A stretch of DNA of 64,000 nucleotides from Psychromonas marina (GTDB taxonomy: Bacteria > Pseudomonadota > Gammaproteobacteria > Enterobacterales > Psychromonadaceae): positions 124,001-188,000 of the forward strand of contig NZ_BSPQ01000010.1 of the NCBI RefSeq assembly GCF_030161115.1. Direction: 5' to 3'. The position numbers and the translations under genes are program-made. Each line of letters begins with the position of its first letter. The stretch's first letter is position 1. The notes below the pieces were generated by a model. The model did not search any database. It was not told where the DNA came from and worked only from the letters and a program-made list of their open reading frames with translations. Of the stretch, positions 54,219 through 63,163 are shown piece after piece.

Positions 54219-54240
54219 TATCTTCATAAAATTGAAGATA
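54219..54240. promoter_or_regulatory. Inverted repeat before the response-regulator gene
   Basis: TATCTTCA-TAAAAT-TGAAGATA has perfect eight-base arms and lies 45 bases before the ATG. It is unlike the CusR-like boxes. It may be an operator for a different regulator or a transcript hairpin. Confidence 0.45.
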
Positions 54241-54285
54241 TTTATCATACAAAAGGCGAGTCCTAGATAAGGTAAGGGTAAATAG

Positions 54286-54975
54286 ATGAAATTATTAATT
54301 GTCGAAGATGAAGCTAAAACCGGTGAATATTTAAAAAAAGGCCTGACAGAGTCAGGTTTTAATGTTGAGTTGGCCGTTAATGGTTTAGATGCGTTGTATC
54401 AAGCAATGTCCGAAGATTACGATCTAATTTTGTTGGATATTATGTTACCTAAATTAGATGGTTGGCAAGTATTGCAAACACTACGCAATAATAATTCAGA
54501 TGTACCGGTATTAATGCTCACCGCAAGAGATAAAATAGAAGATCGTGTCAGAGGTTTAGAGCTTGGCGCAGATGATTATTTGGTTAAACCTTTCGCCTTT
54601 GTTGAATTGCTTGCTCGGATTCGAAATATTCTGAGAAGAAAAACCTCCGTGACCGTTGATGAGAAAACCCTCAGTATTGCAAATCTGCAATTAGATTTAA
54701 AACGACGTATTGCCTACAGGGAAAAAGAAGCCATTCATTTAACCGCAAAAGAGTTTTCATTATTAGTGTTTTTAATGGAACGTCGTGGTGAAGTACTGTC
54801 TCGTTCATTGATTGCCTCGCAAGTCTGGGACATGAATTTTGACAGTGATACTAATGTGATTGATGTTGCTATTAGGCGATTGCGAAACAAAGTAGATAAA
54901 CCTTTTACACCTCACCTGATTCATACCATCAGAGGGATGGGCTATGTACTTGATGAGAGTGCTCCCTTACCCTAG
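54286..54975 (+). CDS. CusR-type heavy-metal response regulator
   Basis: A 229-residue OmpR/PhoB-family regulator. The receiver domain (about residues 1-115) has the acidic pair in LLIVEDEA, the phospho-acceptor Asp51 in LILLDIMLP, the Thr in LTARD and the Lys in LVKPF. A winged-helix DNA-binding domain follows (about 128-225; [22 protein letters not shown] split from [17 protein letters not shown]). It belongs to the CusR/CopR branch. The CusS-type kinase is its likely partner, and the CusR-like boxes upstream of the three DUF3316-like genes are its likely targets. No such box precedes its own gene. Confidence 0.9.
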   Translation: MKLLIVEDEAKTGEYLKKGLTESGFNVELAVNGLDALYQAMSEDYDLILLDIMLPKLDGWQVLQTLRNNNSDVPVLMLTARDKIEDRVRGLELGADDYLVKPFAFVELLARIRNILRRKTSVTVDEKTLSIANLQLDLKRRIAYREKEAIHLTAKEFSLLVFLMERRGEVLSRSLIASQVWDMNFDSDTNVIDVAIRRLRNKVDKPFTPHLIHTIRGMGYVLDESAPLP

Positions 54976-55458
54976 TAAACATAACATTCAGTTGTTATAC
55001 CTATTGCTTATTACCTTTTTGAAAGCAACTAACTATATTAATAGCGGGTCAATCTAACCTGTTAGATGCAGTTCTGTTCGCGTTAACATTTACCAAAAAA
55101 GAGTAATCCTCAATATCCACTCTCCCAGCGAGTATTTTTTTCTGTATCACTTTTACCCCTCTTTTTGCTTAAAAGACTTTTTTATACCGAGGGTCAAGCC
55201 TTCGATATTCCAACCCTCTTGTACTACTAACTTTTTCCGGCGCAATATTTGAATACTCATAAATGGACTTAGTTTATGTGAAATAAGCTCCGCTGAGTGA
55301 AGTTGTGTTTTATCTGAAATTTATAATCCCTTCAATATCAATCAGCTCAGCCTGTTTTTAATGTTTTCTGAAAATTACTCTATGAATGTAGGTTGATATT
55401 GTCAACCATGTGCGTGCATAGTTGTCTTTATCAACTAACTGCGGTACGGAGAACAATA
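54976..55458. other. Intergenic region upstream of the DUF3861 gene
   Basis: 483 bases. No convincing gene, hairpin terminator or RNA is visible in the first 400 bases, which are AT-rich. The last part carries two related palindromes, listed separately. Confidence 0.5.
55391..55436. promoter_or_regulatory. Pair of related palindromes, probable operator
   Basis: GGTTGATATTGTCAACC (55391-55407) is a palindrome with six-base arms. A second element at 55420-55436 reads AGTTGATAAAGACAACT on the minus strand and shares 12 of 17 positions with the first. The two starts are 29 bases apart, and the second lies 22 bases before the DUF3861 ATG, a position suitable for repression. Confidence 0.5.
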
Positions 55459-55770
55459 ATGATGTCAAAAATAAAATCAGAAAATAACTATCGAGTGACC
55501 ATCGAGCAAGTGAACGCTAGCGATAATGGAAAAACATTACAGTTTGAATTTGAAGACCGAGAGGATCTATTTAATGTTGTTGAAAATTTAAAAAAAGGCA
55601 GTGGATTAGAAGCGCCGATAGCAACCAGAGTCGCTGTTGCACTGCGTTTGTTAGGACCGGTCATGATGAAAAATCGTAAACATGCACTGTTTATCGATTT
55701 TATGCCTCACTTTAAAGTATTTATGCAACATTTAAAAAATACGGTAAAAAAGAGCGCGCAAGAGAAGTAA
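55459..55770 (+). CDS. DUF3861 family protein
   Basis: A 103-residue cytoplasmic protein with the DUF3861 pattern: NYRVTIEQVNASDNGKTLQF, DREDLFNVVENLKK, VALRLLGPVMMKNRKHALF, MPHFKVFMQHLKN. Function is unknown. ATG 55459 has GGAG at seven bases; the longer frame to 55393 would run through the palindrome pair and lacks a site. It precedes the GST gene by 19 bases, so the two form an operon. Confidence 0.8.
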   Translation: MMSKIKSENNYRVTIEQVNASDNGKTLQFEFEDREDLFNVVENLKKGSGLEAPIATRVAVALRLLGPVMMKNRKHALFIDFMPHFKVFMQHLKNTVKKSAQEK

Positions 55771-55789
55771 ATATTAAGAGGTAAAAAAT

Positions 55790-56560
55790 ATGGCTATTAT
55801 CACACCAACAAATAAATCAGTATTAAGTCTTAAAGGGTTACACCTTTACCATACAGGATTTTCTAATTGTGCAATGCGCGTCAGAATGACGTTGGAAGAG
55901 AAGGGACTAGAGTGGGTCAGTCACCCCATTGACCTGATGAAAGATGAAAATTTAAGTGCAGAATATATAGGAATCAATCCTAATGCTGTTGTACCAACCC
56001 TAGTTGATGATGGTGTTGTGATTATCGACTCGGCGGATATTATTGATTATCTTAATGAGAAGTTTACATCTGGTTCACTGAGCCCTAATACTAATAGTGA
56101 CCAACAACAAATGTATGATTGGATTTATCTTGCGAGAGATAATCACCTTTCTATTAAAACTTACATGTATAGCAATATGCGCGGTCTTCCAAGCAGAAAA
56201 AAATCAGCGCAACAGATGGATGAATACCGTAATAAACAAACCTTTGATGCAGCATTAGTTGAGTTTCATGAGCGTAACAGTTCTGAACAGGGCTTTAGCC
56301 AAAAGGAGTTGCACAAGGCTAAAACTGTAATTGATGATTGTTTTCAAAAAATGGATAATCGACTTAAAGACAATCCATGGCTAGCGGGTGATCATTTTTC
56401 CCTCGCAGATATTGCTTGGATACCACAGTTGGTAATACTCAAGGTAGTAGGATATCCATTGGAAAATTATCCTCATTTAGAAAAGTGGAAAGCGTCGATT
56501 ATTGAGCGTCCGAGCTTTAAAAATGGCGTATTAGCTTGGCTACCTGCAATGGCAAAATAA
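55790..56560 (+). CDS. Glutathione S-transferase family protein
   Basis: A 256-residue GST. The thioredoxin-like N-terminal domain contains LHLYHTGFSNCAMRVRMTLEEKG, with a Ser-x-Cys at the catalytic position as in zeta/TCHQ-dehalogenase-like enzymes, then NPNAVVPTLVDDG and IIDSADIIDYL. The helical domain includes DNPWLAGDHFSLADIAWIPQL. It is not close to the two GSTs at 24-25 kb. The operon with DUF3861 and the operator-like palindromes upstream suggest inducible detoxification. Confidence 0.87.
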   Translation: MAIITPTNKSVLSLKGLHLYHTGFSNCAMRVRMTLEEKGLEWVSHPIDLMKDENLSAEYIGINPNAVVPTLVDDGVVIIDSADIIDYLNEKFTSGSLSPNTNSDQQQMYDWIYLARDNHLSIKTYMYSNMRGLPSRKKSAQQMDEYRNKQTFDAALVEFHERNSSEQGFSQKELHKAKTVIDDCFQKMDNRLKDNPWLAGDHFSLADIAWIPQLVILKVVGYPLENYPHLEKWKASIIERPSFKNGVLAWLPAMAK

Positions 56561-56598
56561 TAGACGGTTATGTGCATGTTTCTTTTAGCGTAAAGCCA

Positions 56599-57168
56599 CT
56601 AATTATTCGTTTGTGATGTTATGGCGCCCAGAGAGTTCTGTGATTGCTCATTATCAATGATGTTCTCTGCTGAACTCTCTACCATCTGTGTTATTTCGTA
56701 ACTATTTTCCTGAAACGCAACTAAATTTTTAACTAATTCAGGAAGAACATTGTTGTAAAAGGTACTGTTATAATCGCCTACAGCAGTGGGTAATGTTTTA
56801 ATAAATAAAGTGACTTGTTGGTGAACTGTTTCGAAATTAGCAGTATCGGGACCACCAATCGGCATTGCATTGATAACACTTTCAAGTAGTTGTTCCCCAT
56901 AAGCAATGCTTTGAGGAGTAACTTTTTGAAAAACAAAAAAGTTATTGGCAATGCGATATAGCGATTCATACTCAGCAATGGATAAAGTTTGCTGTTCTAC
57001 TAGGCGCTTCAAATTCAATTTATAATTATCTTTCATGCTTGCTACACGTAATAGAATTGCCTTCTTATTTTCCTCTATCGCTCTTTTTTTCTGTGTTTCT
57101 ATATAAAAATATAAAATAACCAGTAACACCAAAAGTGCTATTACAAAATATGAGATAACTTTTAACAT
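56599..57168 (-). CDS. Hypothetical membrane-anchored protein
   Basis: 189 residues. One N-terminal membrane segment (MLKVISYFVIALLVLLVILYFY) is followed by a charged, largely helical domain with no motif I recognise. The C-terminus is polar and low in complexity (NEQSQNSLGAITSQTNN). It is convergent with the GST gene, and I see no function from its surroundings. Confidence 0.6.
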   Translation of the reverse strand: MLKVISYFVIALLVLLVILYFYIETQKKRAIEENKKAILLRVASMKDNYKLNLKRLVEQQTLSIAEYESLYRIANNFFVFQKVTPQSIAYGEQLLESVINAMPIGGPDTANFETVHQQVTLFIKTLPTAVGDYNSTFYNNVLPELVKNLVAFQENSYEITQMVESSAENIIDNEQSQNSLGAITSQTNN

Positions 57169-57513
57169 CTATTTATTCCAAGATAAGGACTCGTCGAGTC
57201 TAATAAGGTGGTTAAGTAAAATTGTAATAGGAATTAAAGCAGATAAGGACAGCTAACCGTCGACTGTAAAACAATATTTCAATTGTATTCAATTATCTAT
57301 TTAAAATGGAAAGAGTTCAATATATTAACTTGATTTATCGTTGATTGTTTTGATGTGGAAAGAAGGGCGTTGTTTACTCTTTTAACGTTCATATGCACTG
57401 CAAATATGATTGCAATGATATAGTGACCTTGTGATCCTGTTTAAAAGTATGAATCATTTTTCTGCGCAAACTCTGATCATCACTTAAACATAAACGCGAG
57501 GCAACGAAAGTTA
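57169..57513. other. Intergenic region before the PhyH gene
   Basis: 345 bases. It contains GACTCG-T-CGAGTC at 57188-57200, two direct copies of AGATAAGGAC (57181 and 57241), and near the right end one instance of a dispersed motif listed separately. No coding frame is convincing. Confidence 0.45.
57452..57480 (+). promoter_or_regulatory. Dispersed promoter-proximal motif, instance 1
   Basis: AATCATTTTTCTG (57452-57464) runs directly into CGCAAACTCTGATCAT (57465-57480), about 35 bases before the PhyH start. The second half is shared almost exactly with instance 2. See instances 2 and 3. Confidence 0.45.
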
Positions 57514-58299
57514 ATGGTAGAAAATAGTATTCAATTGAAGAATAAATATGAGCAGCAAGGCTACTTTGTTATGAGGGATTATTTTAGTGGTGCTGAGATC
57601 GCCTCATTGAGGAAAGTTGTTTTAACGTTTCATGAACGATGGAAGCAAGACAATCAACAATTTTATCAAGAGGAAGCTTTCAACTCTTCGTTAATAACTG
57701 GTACGCAATATTTATCATCCCCAGATCGTGTGCAACTTTTTAACTTTATTAGTTCAAAAAAAATAATGGAGATTGTTGATTCGGTCATACCGACTAATCC
57801 CGTATTTATGAACACACAGCTGTTTTTTAATCCTGTTAATCCGCAACAAAAAGATTTTTGGCATCGAGATTGTCAGTATGATCATGATGTTGACGTGCAA
57901 AAAAAGGTGATTCACGAAACACAAGTGGTCCACCTTCGTGTGCCTCTTTTTGATGAACTTGGTATGGAACTCGTACCTGAAACCCACAAACGTTGGGATA
58001 ATGATGAGGAGTTTGCCGTTCGCCAAGAACTTAAGGGAAGAACAAGCAGTGAAAACCTTTCGACGGGTAAACAAATTAAATTAGCGGCTGGGGATTTATT
58101 AGTTTTTTCGGCGGATATGATTCATCGTGGTTTATACGGTCTTGATAGACTTGCACTCGATATTTTGGTTTTTGATTCGATGGCCGATTTTACCGATTTC
58201 GTGGATGATGATTGTTTACCAAATATGGCGATGCTCGATAAAATTAATGATCCAAGGTTATTTATTAATGCCCTTACATTAAAATCACAGGGGATGTGA
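57514..58299 (+). CDS. Phytanoyl-CoA dioxygenase (PhyH) family protein
   Basis: A 261-residue iron(II)/2-oxoglutarate-dependent oxygenase. The metal ligands His117-x-Asp119 are in FWHRDCQYDHD, and distal His204 is in ADMIHRGLYG. A 2-oxoglutarate-binding arginine may be Arg205 or one soon after. The family hydroxylates diverse small molecules, so the substrate is open. No pathway partner adjoins. The start ATG has only a weak upstream site (GAGG at 12 bases). Confidence 0.82.
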   Translation: MVENSIQLKNKYEQQGYFVMRDYFSGAEIASLRKVVLTFHERWKQDNQQFYQEEAFNSSLITGTQYLSSPDRVQLFNFISSKKIMEIVDSVIPTNPVFMNTQLFFNPVNPQQKDFWHRDCQYDHDVDVQKKVIHETQVVHLRVPLFDELGMELVPETHKRWDNDEEFAVRQELKGRTSSENLSTGKQIKLAAGDLLVFSADMIHRGLYGLDRLALDILVFDSMADFTDFVDDDCLPNMAMLDKINDPRLFINALTLKSQGM

Positions 58300-58441
58300 T
58301 GGTGGTTATTAGTGAGTGACACTGGTACCTGAATAGTAAGCCACTAAAACAACACAAATAACGCATATTTGTGAGTAAATGTTACGCTGGTTATCGATTT
58401 TAAGTTAAATTACAGACCTAAGTACTAATTAAGATATTGAT

Positions 58442-59356
58442 ATGGATGCATATAAAAATAAAAAAATAGTCGCTATTGGTGGTGGTCACGGCTTGGGAAG
58501 AATGTTGGCTGCTTTAAAAGGCTTTGGCAGCAACGCAACTGGCATTGTGACTACAACGGATAATGGTGGTTCTACTGGGCGAATTCGTGACTGTCAGGGT
58601 GGGATTGCTTGGGGAGATACACGTAACTGTATTAATCAGCTCATTACTGATCCGTCGATCGAATCGATTATGTTTGAATATCGCTTTAAAGGGGCGGGTG
58701 AACTTGATGGACATAACCTAGGTAATTTAATGCTGACGGCTTTAGATAACTTGTCGGTTAGACCAATGGAAGCGATTCAACTGATTCGTAAAATGCTGAA
58801 AGTTGAAGTGAATATTGTCCCGATGTCTGAGCATCCATCAGACCTCAAAGCATTGGCTACAAACGGTAAATGGACTCACGGTGAAACTAGCGTTGATGAA
58901 ATGGAAGAGGATCTACTTCGTTTGGATTTAGAGCCTAATGTCCCCGCTACCCATGAAGCAATTGTTGCGATTAATGAAGCTGATTGCATTATTCTCGGGC
59001 CGGGTAGTTTCCTCACCAGTATTATGCCCCCATTATTATTGACTGAGATAGGTCATGCTATACGTGATAATCAGCGCGCGAAGCTCATTTTTATTGAAAA
59101 CCTGTCTCCTGAATATGGGCCGGCAGGAAGAATGGATATTCAGCAGCAACTTGAATGGTGTGAAAGAGCATGTAGCGGTCGTCAAATTGATACTTTAATT
59201 GGCGAAAAGAAACATGATGATTTAGATTCAAAATGGCACTTTTATCAAGCAGATTTAGCCTCTGCAAACAGAGATTGGCGTCATGATCGTGATAAGTTGA
59301 TGGATGTGATTATTGCTCAGTTTGATGAACCAGTTTCGAGCCAATCAATAAAATAA
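58442..59356 (+). CDS. ybhK: YvcK/YbhK family protein (CofD-like)
   Basis: Closely resembles E. coli YbhK: GGGHGLGRML near residue 13, GIVTTTDNGGSTGRIR near 33-48, GGIAWGDTRNCINQLIT, GHNLGNLMLTALDNLSVRP, VPATHEAIVAINEADCIILGPGSF. B. subtilis YvcK is needed for growth on gluconeogenic carbon sources and binds UDP-sugars; the gammaproteobacterial members are less studied. At 304 residues it is complete. It stands alone on its strand, 142 bases after the PhyH gene. Confidence 0.9.
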   Translation: MDAYKNKKIVAIGGGHGLGRMLAALKGFGSNATGIVTTTDNGGSTGRIRDCQGGIAWGDTRNCINQLITDPSIESIMFEYRFKGAGELDGHNLGNLMLTALDNLSVRPMEAIQLIRKMLKVEVNIVPMSEHPSDLKALATNGKWTHGETSVDEMEEDLLRLDLEPNVPATHEAIVAINEADCIILGPGSFLTSIMPPLLLTEIGHAIRDNQRAKLIFIENLSPEYGPAGRMDIQQQLEWCERACSGRQIDTLIGEKKHDDLDSKWHFYQADLASANRDWRHDRDKLMDVIIAQFDEPVSSQSIK

Positions 59357-59860
59357 AAAGTACCACTGCTTATCTATCACCCCACCTTTTGAAAAAGATA
59401 AGTTGAGTTGTTCGGCCTATTGCTGCAATCCCTTTTGTAGTCATAGGCTATATTTATCAGTAATTTGTTAACTAAAATAACATCCTAAAATACTATTTAA
59501 ATAAATAAAAACAATGTTTTATAAGTTTGTTGTGTCCTTGCTCGCGAATTCTTTACCCGAACAGTAAATACGATTTCTTTATATCATTGCGCATTATATT
59601 GTAGGCAGGGCTTACCGGTGAAAAACGTGAACCAACAAGATAGATCCAATATTCATTTGGATTCGTATTACTTATACCAAAGCAATTAATAAAGTGATCA
59701 TTCTTGCTGGTTAAAATTATCCCTAACTGCGTTGTGAGTTTTGAAGTGAGAACAACTATCTCCTGCAACTCACGCCTTGTTAGTAATAATTTTTCCTACG
59801 CAAACTCTGATCACCTATTAAATTCCTTTGGTATTAATTTAGACATAGTTGGAGATAAGC
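59357..59860. other. Intergenic region before the lipoprotein gene
   Basis: 504 bases. A minus-strand frame at 59553-59768 could encode 71 residues, but it has only a TTG start and no clear ribosome binding site, so I do not call it. A dispersed motif lies near the right end. Nothing else is recognised. Confidence 0.4.
59785..59814 (+). promoter_or_regulatory. Dispersed promoter-proximal motif, instance 2
   Basis: AATAATTTTTCCTA (59785-59798) runs into CGCAAACTCTGATCACC. CGCAAACTCTGATCA is identical to instance 1. It begins 76 bases before the lipoprotein start. Confidence 0.45.
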
Positions 59861-60706
59861 TTGATTAAACACAAAAAACAGCGCGCTTTTTTATTGATCG
59901 TTATGGTGCTTAGTCTCTCGGCATGTAGCTCTAAAATTATTTATAACAATCTTGATTGGCTAACCTATTGGTATATAGATGATTACGTCGCATTAACTGA
60001 TGAGCAGGAAACGCTATTTGATCCCGTGCTAACACAGTTTTTAGATTGGCATCGACAGTCAGAGTTGCAAAGTTATATAACCCAAATTAAGCGTATTCAA
60101 ACGGATATAAATAACGGGGTAAAGCGGTCTGATATAGAAGGGTATATAAAAGCGTTTACTGATTCCTGGCAAACTATCTTAGTTAGACTCGAACCGGGGA
60201 TTGTTAAAGTCGCTTATACCTTAAAAGAGAAGCAAGTTGAGGCATTTTTAAGTACCAATGAACAGCGAAATTTAGATCAAATTGAGGAGCACCAGAGCGA
60301 GAGCAAACAGCAACGTTTAGATAATAGGCTTGATAAAATAGAAAATAGAATAGAATCCTATACAGGCAAACTCACCCGTGCACAGAAGCAATTATTAAAA
60401 AACAGTAATGATAAATTAATGCCGACCTTTGACGAATGGATCGCATTTCGTCGAGCTTGGTTAAACTCAATCAGCGCTGCGTTTGATTTAAAGTCTGATA
60501 AATCTGAATTTGAAAAGGCACTCAGCAGTGCAATACTACAGTCTGAAAATTTACGTTCAGCTACTTTTAAGCAGAAAATAGAACACAATCAAAGGCTGTG
60601 GGTCGTCACATTAGAACAGTTAATTAACTCCTTGGATGAAAAGCAACGCAAAAAATTAAATGGCAAACTAGAGGATACAATTGAAGATATTGAAGCACTA
60701 TTGTAG
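59861..60706 (+). CDS. DUF6279-like lipoprotein
   Basis: A 281-residue lipoprotein with lipobox LSAC (Cys22), followed by a mostly helical, charged periplasmic domain. NNLDWLTYWYIDDYVALTDEQ after the lipid anchor and the later NERxLDQIEEHQSES-type segment resemble the uncharacterised DUF6279 lipoproteins of marine gammaproteobacteria. A TTG start at 59861 is chosen since GGAG lies six bases before it; the TTG at 59849 overlaps that site. No function is known. Confidence 0.75.
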   Translation: MIKHKKQRAFLLIVMVLSLSACSSKIIYNNLDWLTYWYIDDYVALTDEQETLFDPVLTQFLDWHRQSELQSYITQIKRIQTDINNGVKRSDIEGYIKAFTDSWQTILVRLEPGIVKVAYTLKEKQVEAFLSTNEQRNLDQIEEHQSESKQQRLDNRLDKIENRIESYTGKLTRAQKQLLKNSNDKLMPTFDEWIAFRRAWLNSISAAFDLKSDKSEFEKALSSAILQSENLRSATFKQKIEHNQRLWVVTLEQLINSLDEKQRKKLNGKLEDTIEDIEALL

Positions 60707-60853
60707 TTTTATATTTTTACCCGTATCTATGCGAATAAAACCGCTAAAAAATCAAGGTTAATGAAAAAGGTGTGATCTAACTTGCTGTTTAAAAAACTCT
60801 ATTTTGTAATATAGGGGCTCATAAATTGAATTGTTGGTGAGGAGAGGTTAGTT

Positions 60854-61114
60854 ATGTCAGCTAAAAAACATAAACGTAAAACAGTGAAGCACAGCCAGCA
60901 TATGAAAAAAGAGCGTGCAACCCCCTCTCTATTAAGTCGGTACCCTCGTTTGTTCTTAGGCAGTGGCATGTTGTTAGTGCTTATTGCTGTCTTATTGTTA
61001 ACCGTCGGTTATGTCAGCGATGCAAGAGTGGGCTTATCTATGATGGCGCTCTTCTTTGGCGTTGTGTTGGTTATCTTCGCCAATTCAGCATTACCGAAAG
61101 CAAATAAGCATTAG
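60854..61114 (+). CDS. Small two-helix membrane protein
   Basis: 86 residues. A very basic N-terminal region (MSAKKHKRKTVKHSQHMKK) is followed by two membrane segments, about residues 34-52 and 59-78. GAGAGG six bases before the ATG supports expression. The N-terminus could bind nucleic acid or phospholipid head groups. No family is recognised. Confidence 0.65.
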   Translation: MSAKKHKRKTVKHSQHMKKERATPSLLSRYPRLFLGSGMLLVLIAVLLLTVGYVSDARVGLSMMALFFGVVLVIFANSALPKANKH

Positions 61115-61213
61115 AAAAAGAGGTGTTCACTGTTATTGGTTAAATTTACTTTTAACAGTGATATGCGTATTTGAAGTCATATTAATCACTTTCTTCTCCT
61201 CTCACTTGGTTAG

Positions 61214-61240
61214 AGATAATTTTTCTGCATACTCCGATTC
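61214..61240 (+). promoter_or_regulatory. Dispersed promoter-proximal motif, instance 3
   Basis: AGATAATTTTTCTGCATACT continues to CCGATTC, about 70 bases before the yceH start. It is preceded by TTGGTTAG, which resembles TTGTTAG before instance 2. Confidence 0.4.
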
Positions 61241-61307
61241 TTTTTATTAATCCCCATTGGCTTAACTTCTACTCTATGAATAATCAATATGTTAAGGATA
61301 CCCACAC

Positions 61308-61970
61308 ATGATGAATTTAACGGCTTTGCAAACGCGTATTATTGGTGTGATGCTTGAAAAAGAGAGCACCACACCAGAACATTACCCACTCTCTTTAAAT
61401 GCGCTCACCAATGCCTGTAATCAAAAAAGCAACCGTGAGCCTGTTTTGTCACTGACAGAAATGGAAGTGCAAAATGCGGTCGATGAATTAATTGATATGA
61501 ATAAATTGATGATTGATTCAGGGGCTTCGGGACGGGTTAATAAATACAAACATCGTTTCTGTAATACTTCATTTGGTGATTTACAGTTTACAGCTCAACA
61601 AAAATCGATTGTATGTGTGTTGTTACTTCGTGGTCCGCAAACACCGGGTGAACTGCGTACACGTACCAACCGATTAGCTAACTTTGCTAACGTAACGGAA
61701 GTTGAAAGTGCACTTGAACAGCTACAAAATTTAAACAATAAAACGCTGGTGAAAAAGTTAGCCAGAGAGCCGGGCAAAAGAGAATCTCGCTATGTTCACT
61801 TATTCTCTGAGTTTACTGAAACGGAGTTTGTTACCGATCAATCTGCATTGTTAAGTAGCGAACAGACAAAGGCAGGGCAGGGACAACTTGAAGTGAGAGT
61901 CGAACAGTTAGAGCAGCAGGTTGTTGAGTTACAAGCTGAATTAACGCGTTTAGCCGCATTATTTGAATAG
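61308..61970 (+). CDS. yceH: YceH family (DUF480) protein
   Basis: A 220-residue protein matching E. coli Yce[31 protein letters not shown] (N-terminal), [56 protein letters not shown], and a C-terminal coiled coil ([17 protein letters not shown]). It has two winged-helix domains, so DNA binding is likely, but its target is unknown. The ATG at 61308 has AAGGA nine bases upstream; ATG 61311 is an alternative. Confidence 0.93.
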   Translation: MMNLTALQTRIIGVMLEKESTTPEHYPLSLNALTNACNQKSNREPVLSLTEMEVQNAVDELIDMNKLMIDSGASGRVNKYKHRFCNTSFGDLQFTAQQKSIVCVLLLRGPQTPGELRTRTNRLANFANVTEVESALEQLQNLNNKTLVKKLAREPGKRESRYVHLFSEFTETEFVTDQSALLSSEQTKAGQGQLEVRVEQLEQQVVELQAELTRLAALFE

Positions 61971-62019
61971 CAAAAACGAACAAAATCCTCATTCCTCTGC
62001 ATTAGCTAAACGTAGAGGA

Positions 62020-62922
62020 TTAACTTGCCTTTAAAATACGATATTGGCTAGGAGATACACCCACCAGTTTCTTAAAGTATCGTCCCATATGGCTTTGGTT
62101 TGAAAAGCCACACTGCAAGGCAATCTCTGCAACACTTAACGGTTGTGTTGCTATGCGTAATTTCACCTGCTCGATTCTAATCTTTAATAAATAGTTTTGT
62201 GGTGTTTGCGCTAAACTTTGTTTAAACATACGGCAAAAATGGTATTCGCTTAATTGCGCTAAGGCAGCCAACTCGACTAAATATATCTGGCGATGAAAAT
62301 TGGCGTGCATGTAGTCACAAACCAAGCGAGTGACTTTAGGGGATAGACCTCCGGTTACTGGCGAACTGAGTTTTTTGATCCCCATATTTTGTAACATCGA
62401 CACTAAAATCGTATCTGTTACCTGCTCCATCGCGAGGTGATTGTCGTTATTTTGCCAATCACTGGTTGCCATGCAATGTCTAAATAATGCTTCGGTAGCA
62501 GCGTCACTGGTAAAGGTTAGTTCTGGCAGTTGTAATGTACGTGGATCAATATCAAACACCTTTAAAGCTAGCTGCTTAAGGTAATCATCATTAAAATAGA
62601 GGTGCATGAATTGTTGGCTTTGTCCAAGTTGCCAGTGGCTTTCTGATTCCTTAGGCATCAAACAAAACTTCCCTGGTGCACCGTGTCCCGATTTTACATC
62701 GGTACGTTGTGTTTCATAACCACCTGACAGATATAAACTCAGCGTATGTTGCTTATCATTGACATAAAATATGCGGTCATGCTCATTTTGATAATGAGCC
62801 CAGGACAGTGCATCCGTTAACGACTTTTGTCGTAAACAGATTTTACTCGCTGATTGTTCAAAGCTAGTGCTTGTCGGCTCAAGGTGCATGTACTGATATC
62901 CATTTCTGACGTTGTTGATCAT
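62020..62922 (-). CDS. AraC family transcriptional regulator
   Basis: 300 residues. The N-terminal part (about 1-180) is a cupin-like sensor domain without a specific motif. The C-terminal tandem helix-turn-helix (about 200-298) is clear: YLVELAALAQLSEYHFCRMFKQSLAQTPQNYLLKIRIEQ (interrupted here) and VAEIALQCGFSNQSHMGRYFKKLVGVSPSQYR. It is divergent from the Ogt gene, with about 240 bases between, and might control it. It is not an Ada-type fusion: no methyl-acceptor domain is attached. A second ATG at residue 12 is possible. Confidence 0.87.
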   Translation of the reverse strand: MINNVRNGYQYMHLEPTSTSFEQSASKICLRQKSLTDALSWAHYQNEHDRIFYVNDKQHTLSLYLSGGYETQRTDVKSGHGAPGKFCLMPKESESHWQLGQSQQFMHLYFNDDYLKQLALKVFDIDPRTLQLPELTFTSDAATEALFRHCMATSDWQNNDNHLAMEQVTDTILVSMLQNMGIKKLSSPVTGGLSPKVTRLVCDYMHANFHRQIYLVELAALAQLSEYHFCRMFKQSLAQTPQNYLLKIRIEQVKLRIATQPLSVAEIALQCGFSNQSHMGRYFKKLVGVSPSQYRILKAS

Positions 62923-63163
62923 TAGAAGAAAATACTAGCATTAATGCTAGATAGCTCAACTTATACTCAGTAATGTTGCCTAATAAAGCGCAATATTGTG
63001 TTAATTCGAGGCATTGTAAATTGAACACGGTGGGCAATAGTGATAATTGTTCATGTTTCCCCCTATACTCACCGAGCAGGTTAATTCGCATACTGCTTAC
63101 ATTGATGGTATTTTTAGTGCTTTTTAAATCAATATTTTAAATTAACGGTTAATAAGGAAAGTC

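Noticed and set aside
59553-59768. 71-residue minus-strand protein
   Set aside because: Only a TTG start, no good ribosome binding site, no recognisable family; left as uncalled intergenic sequence.
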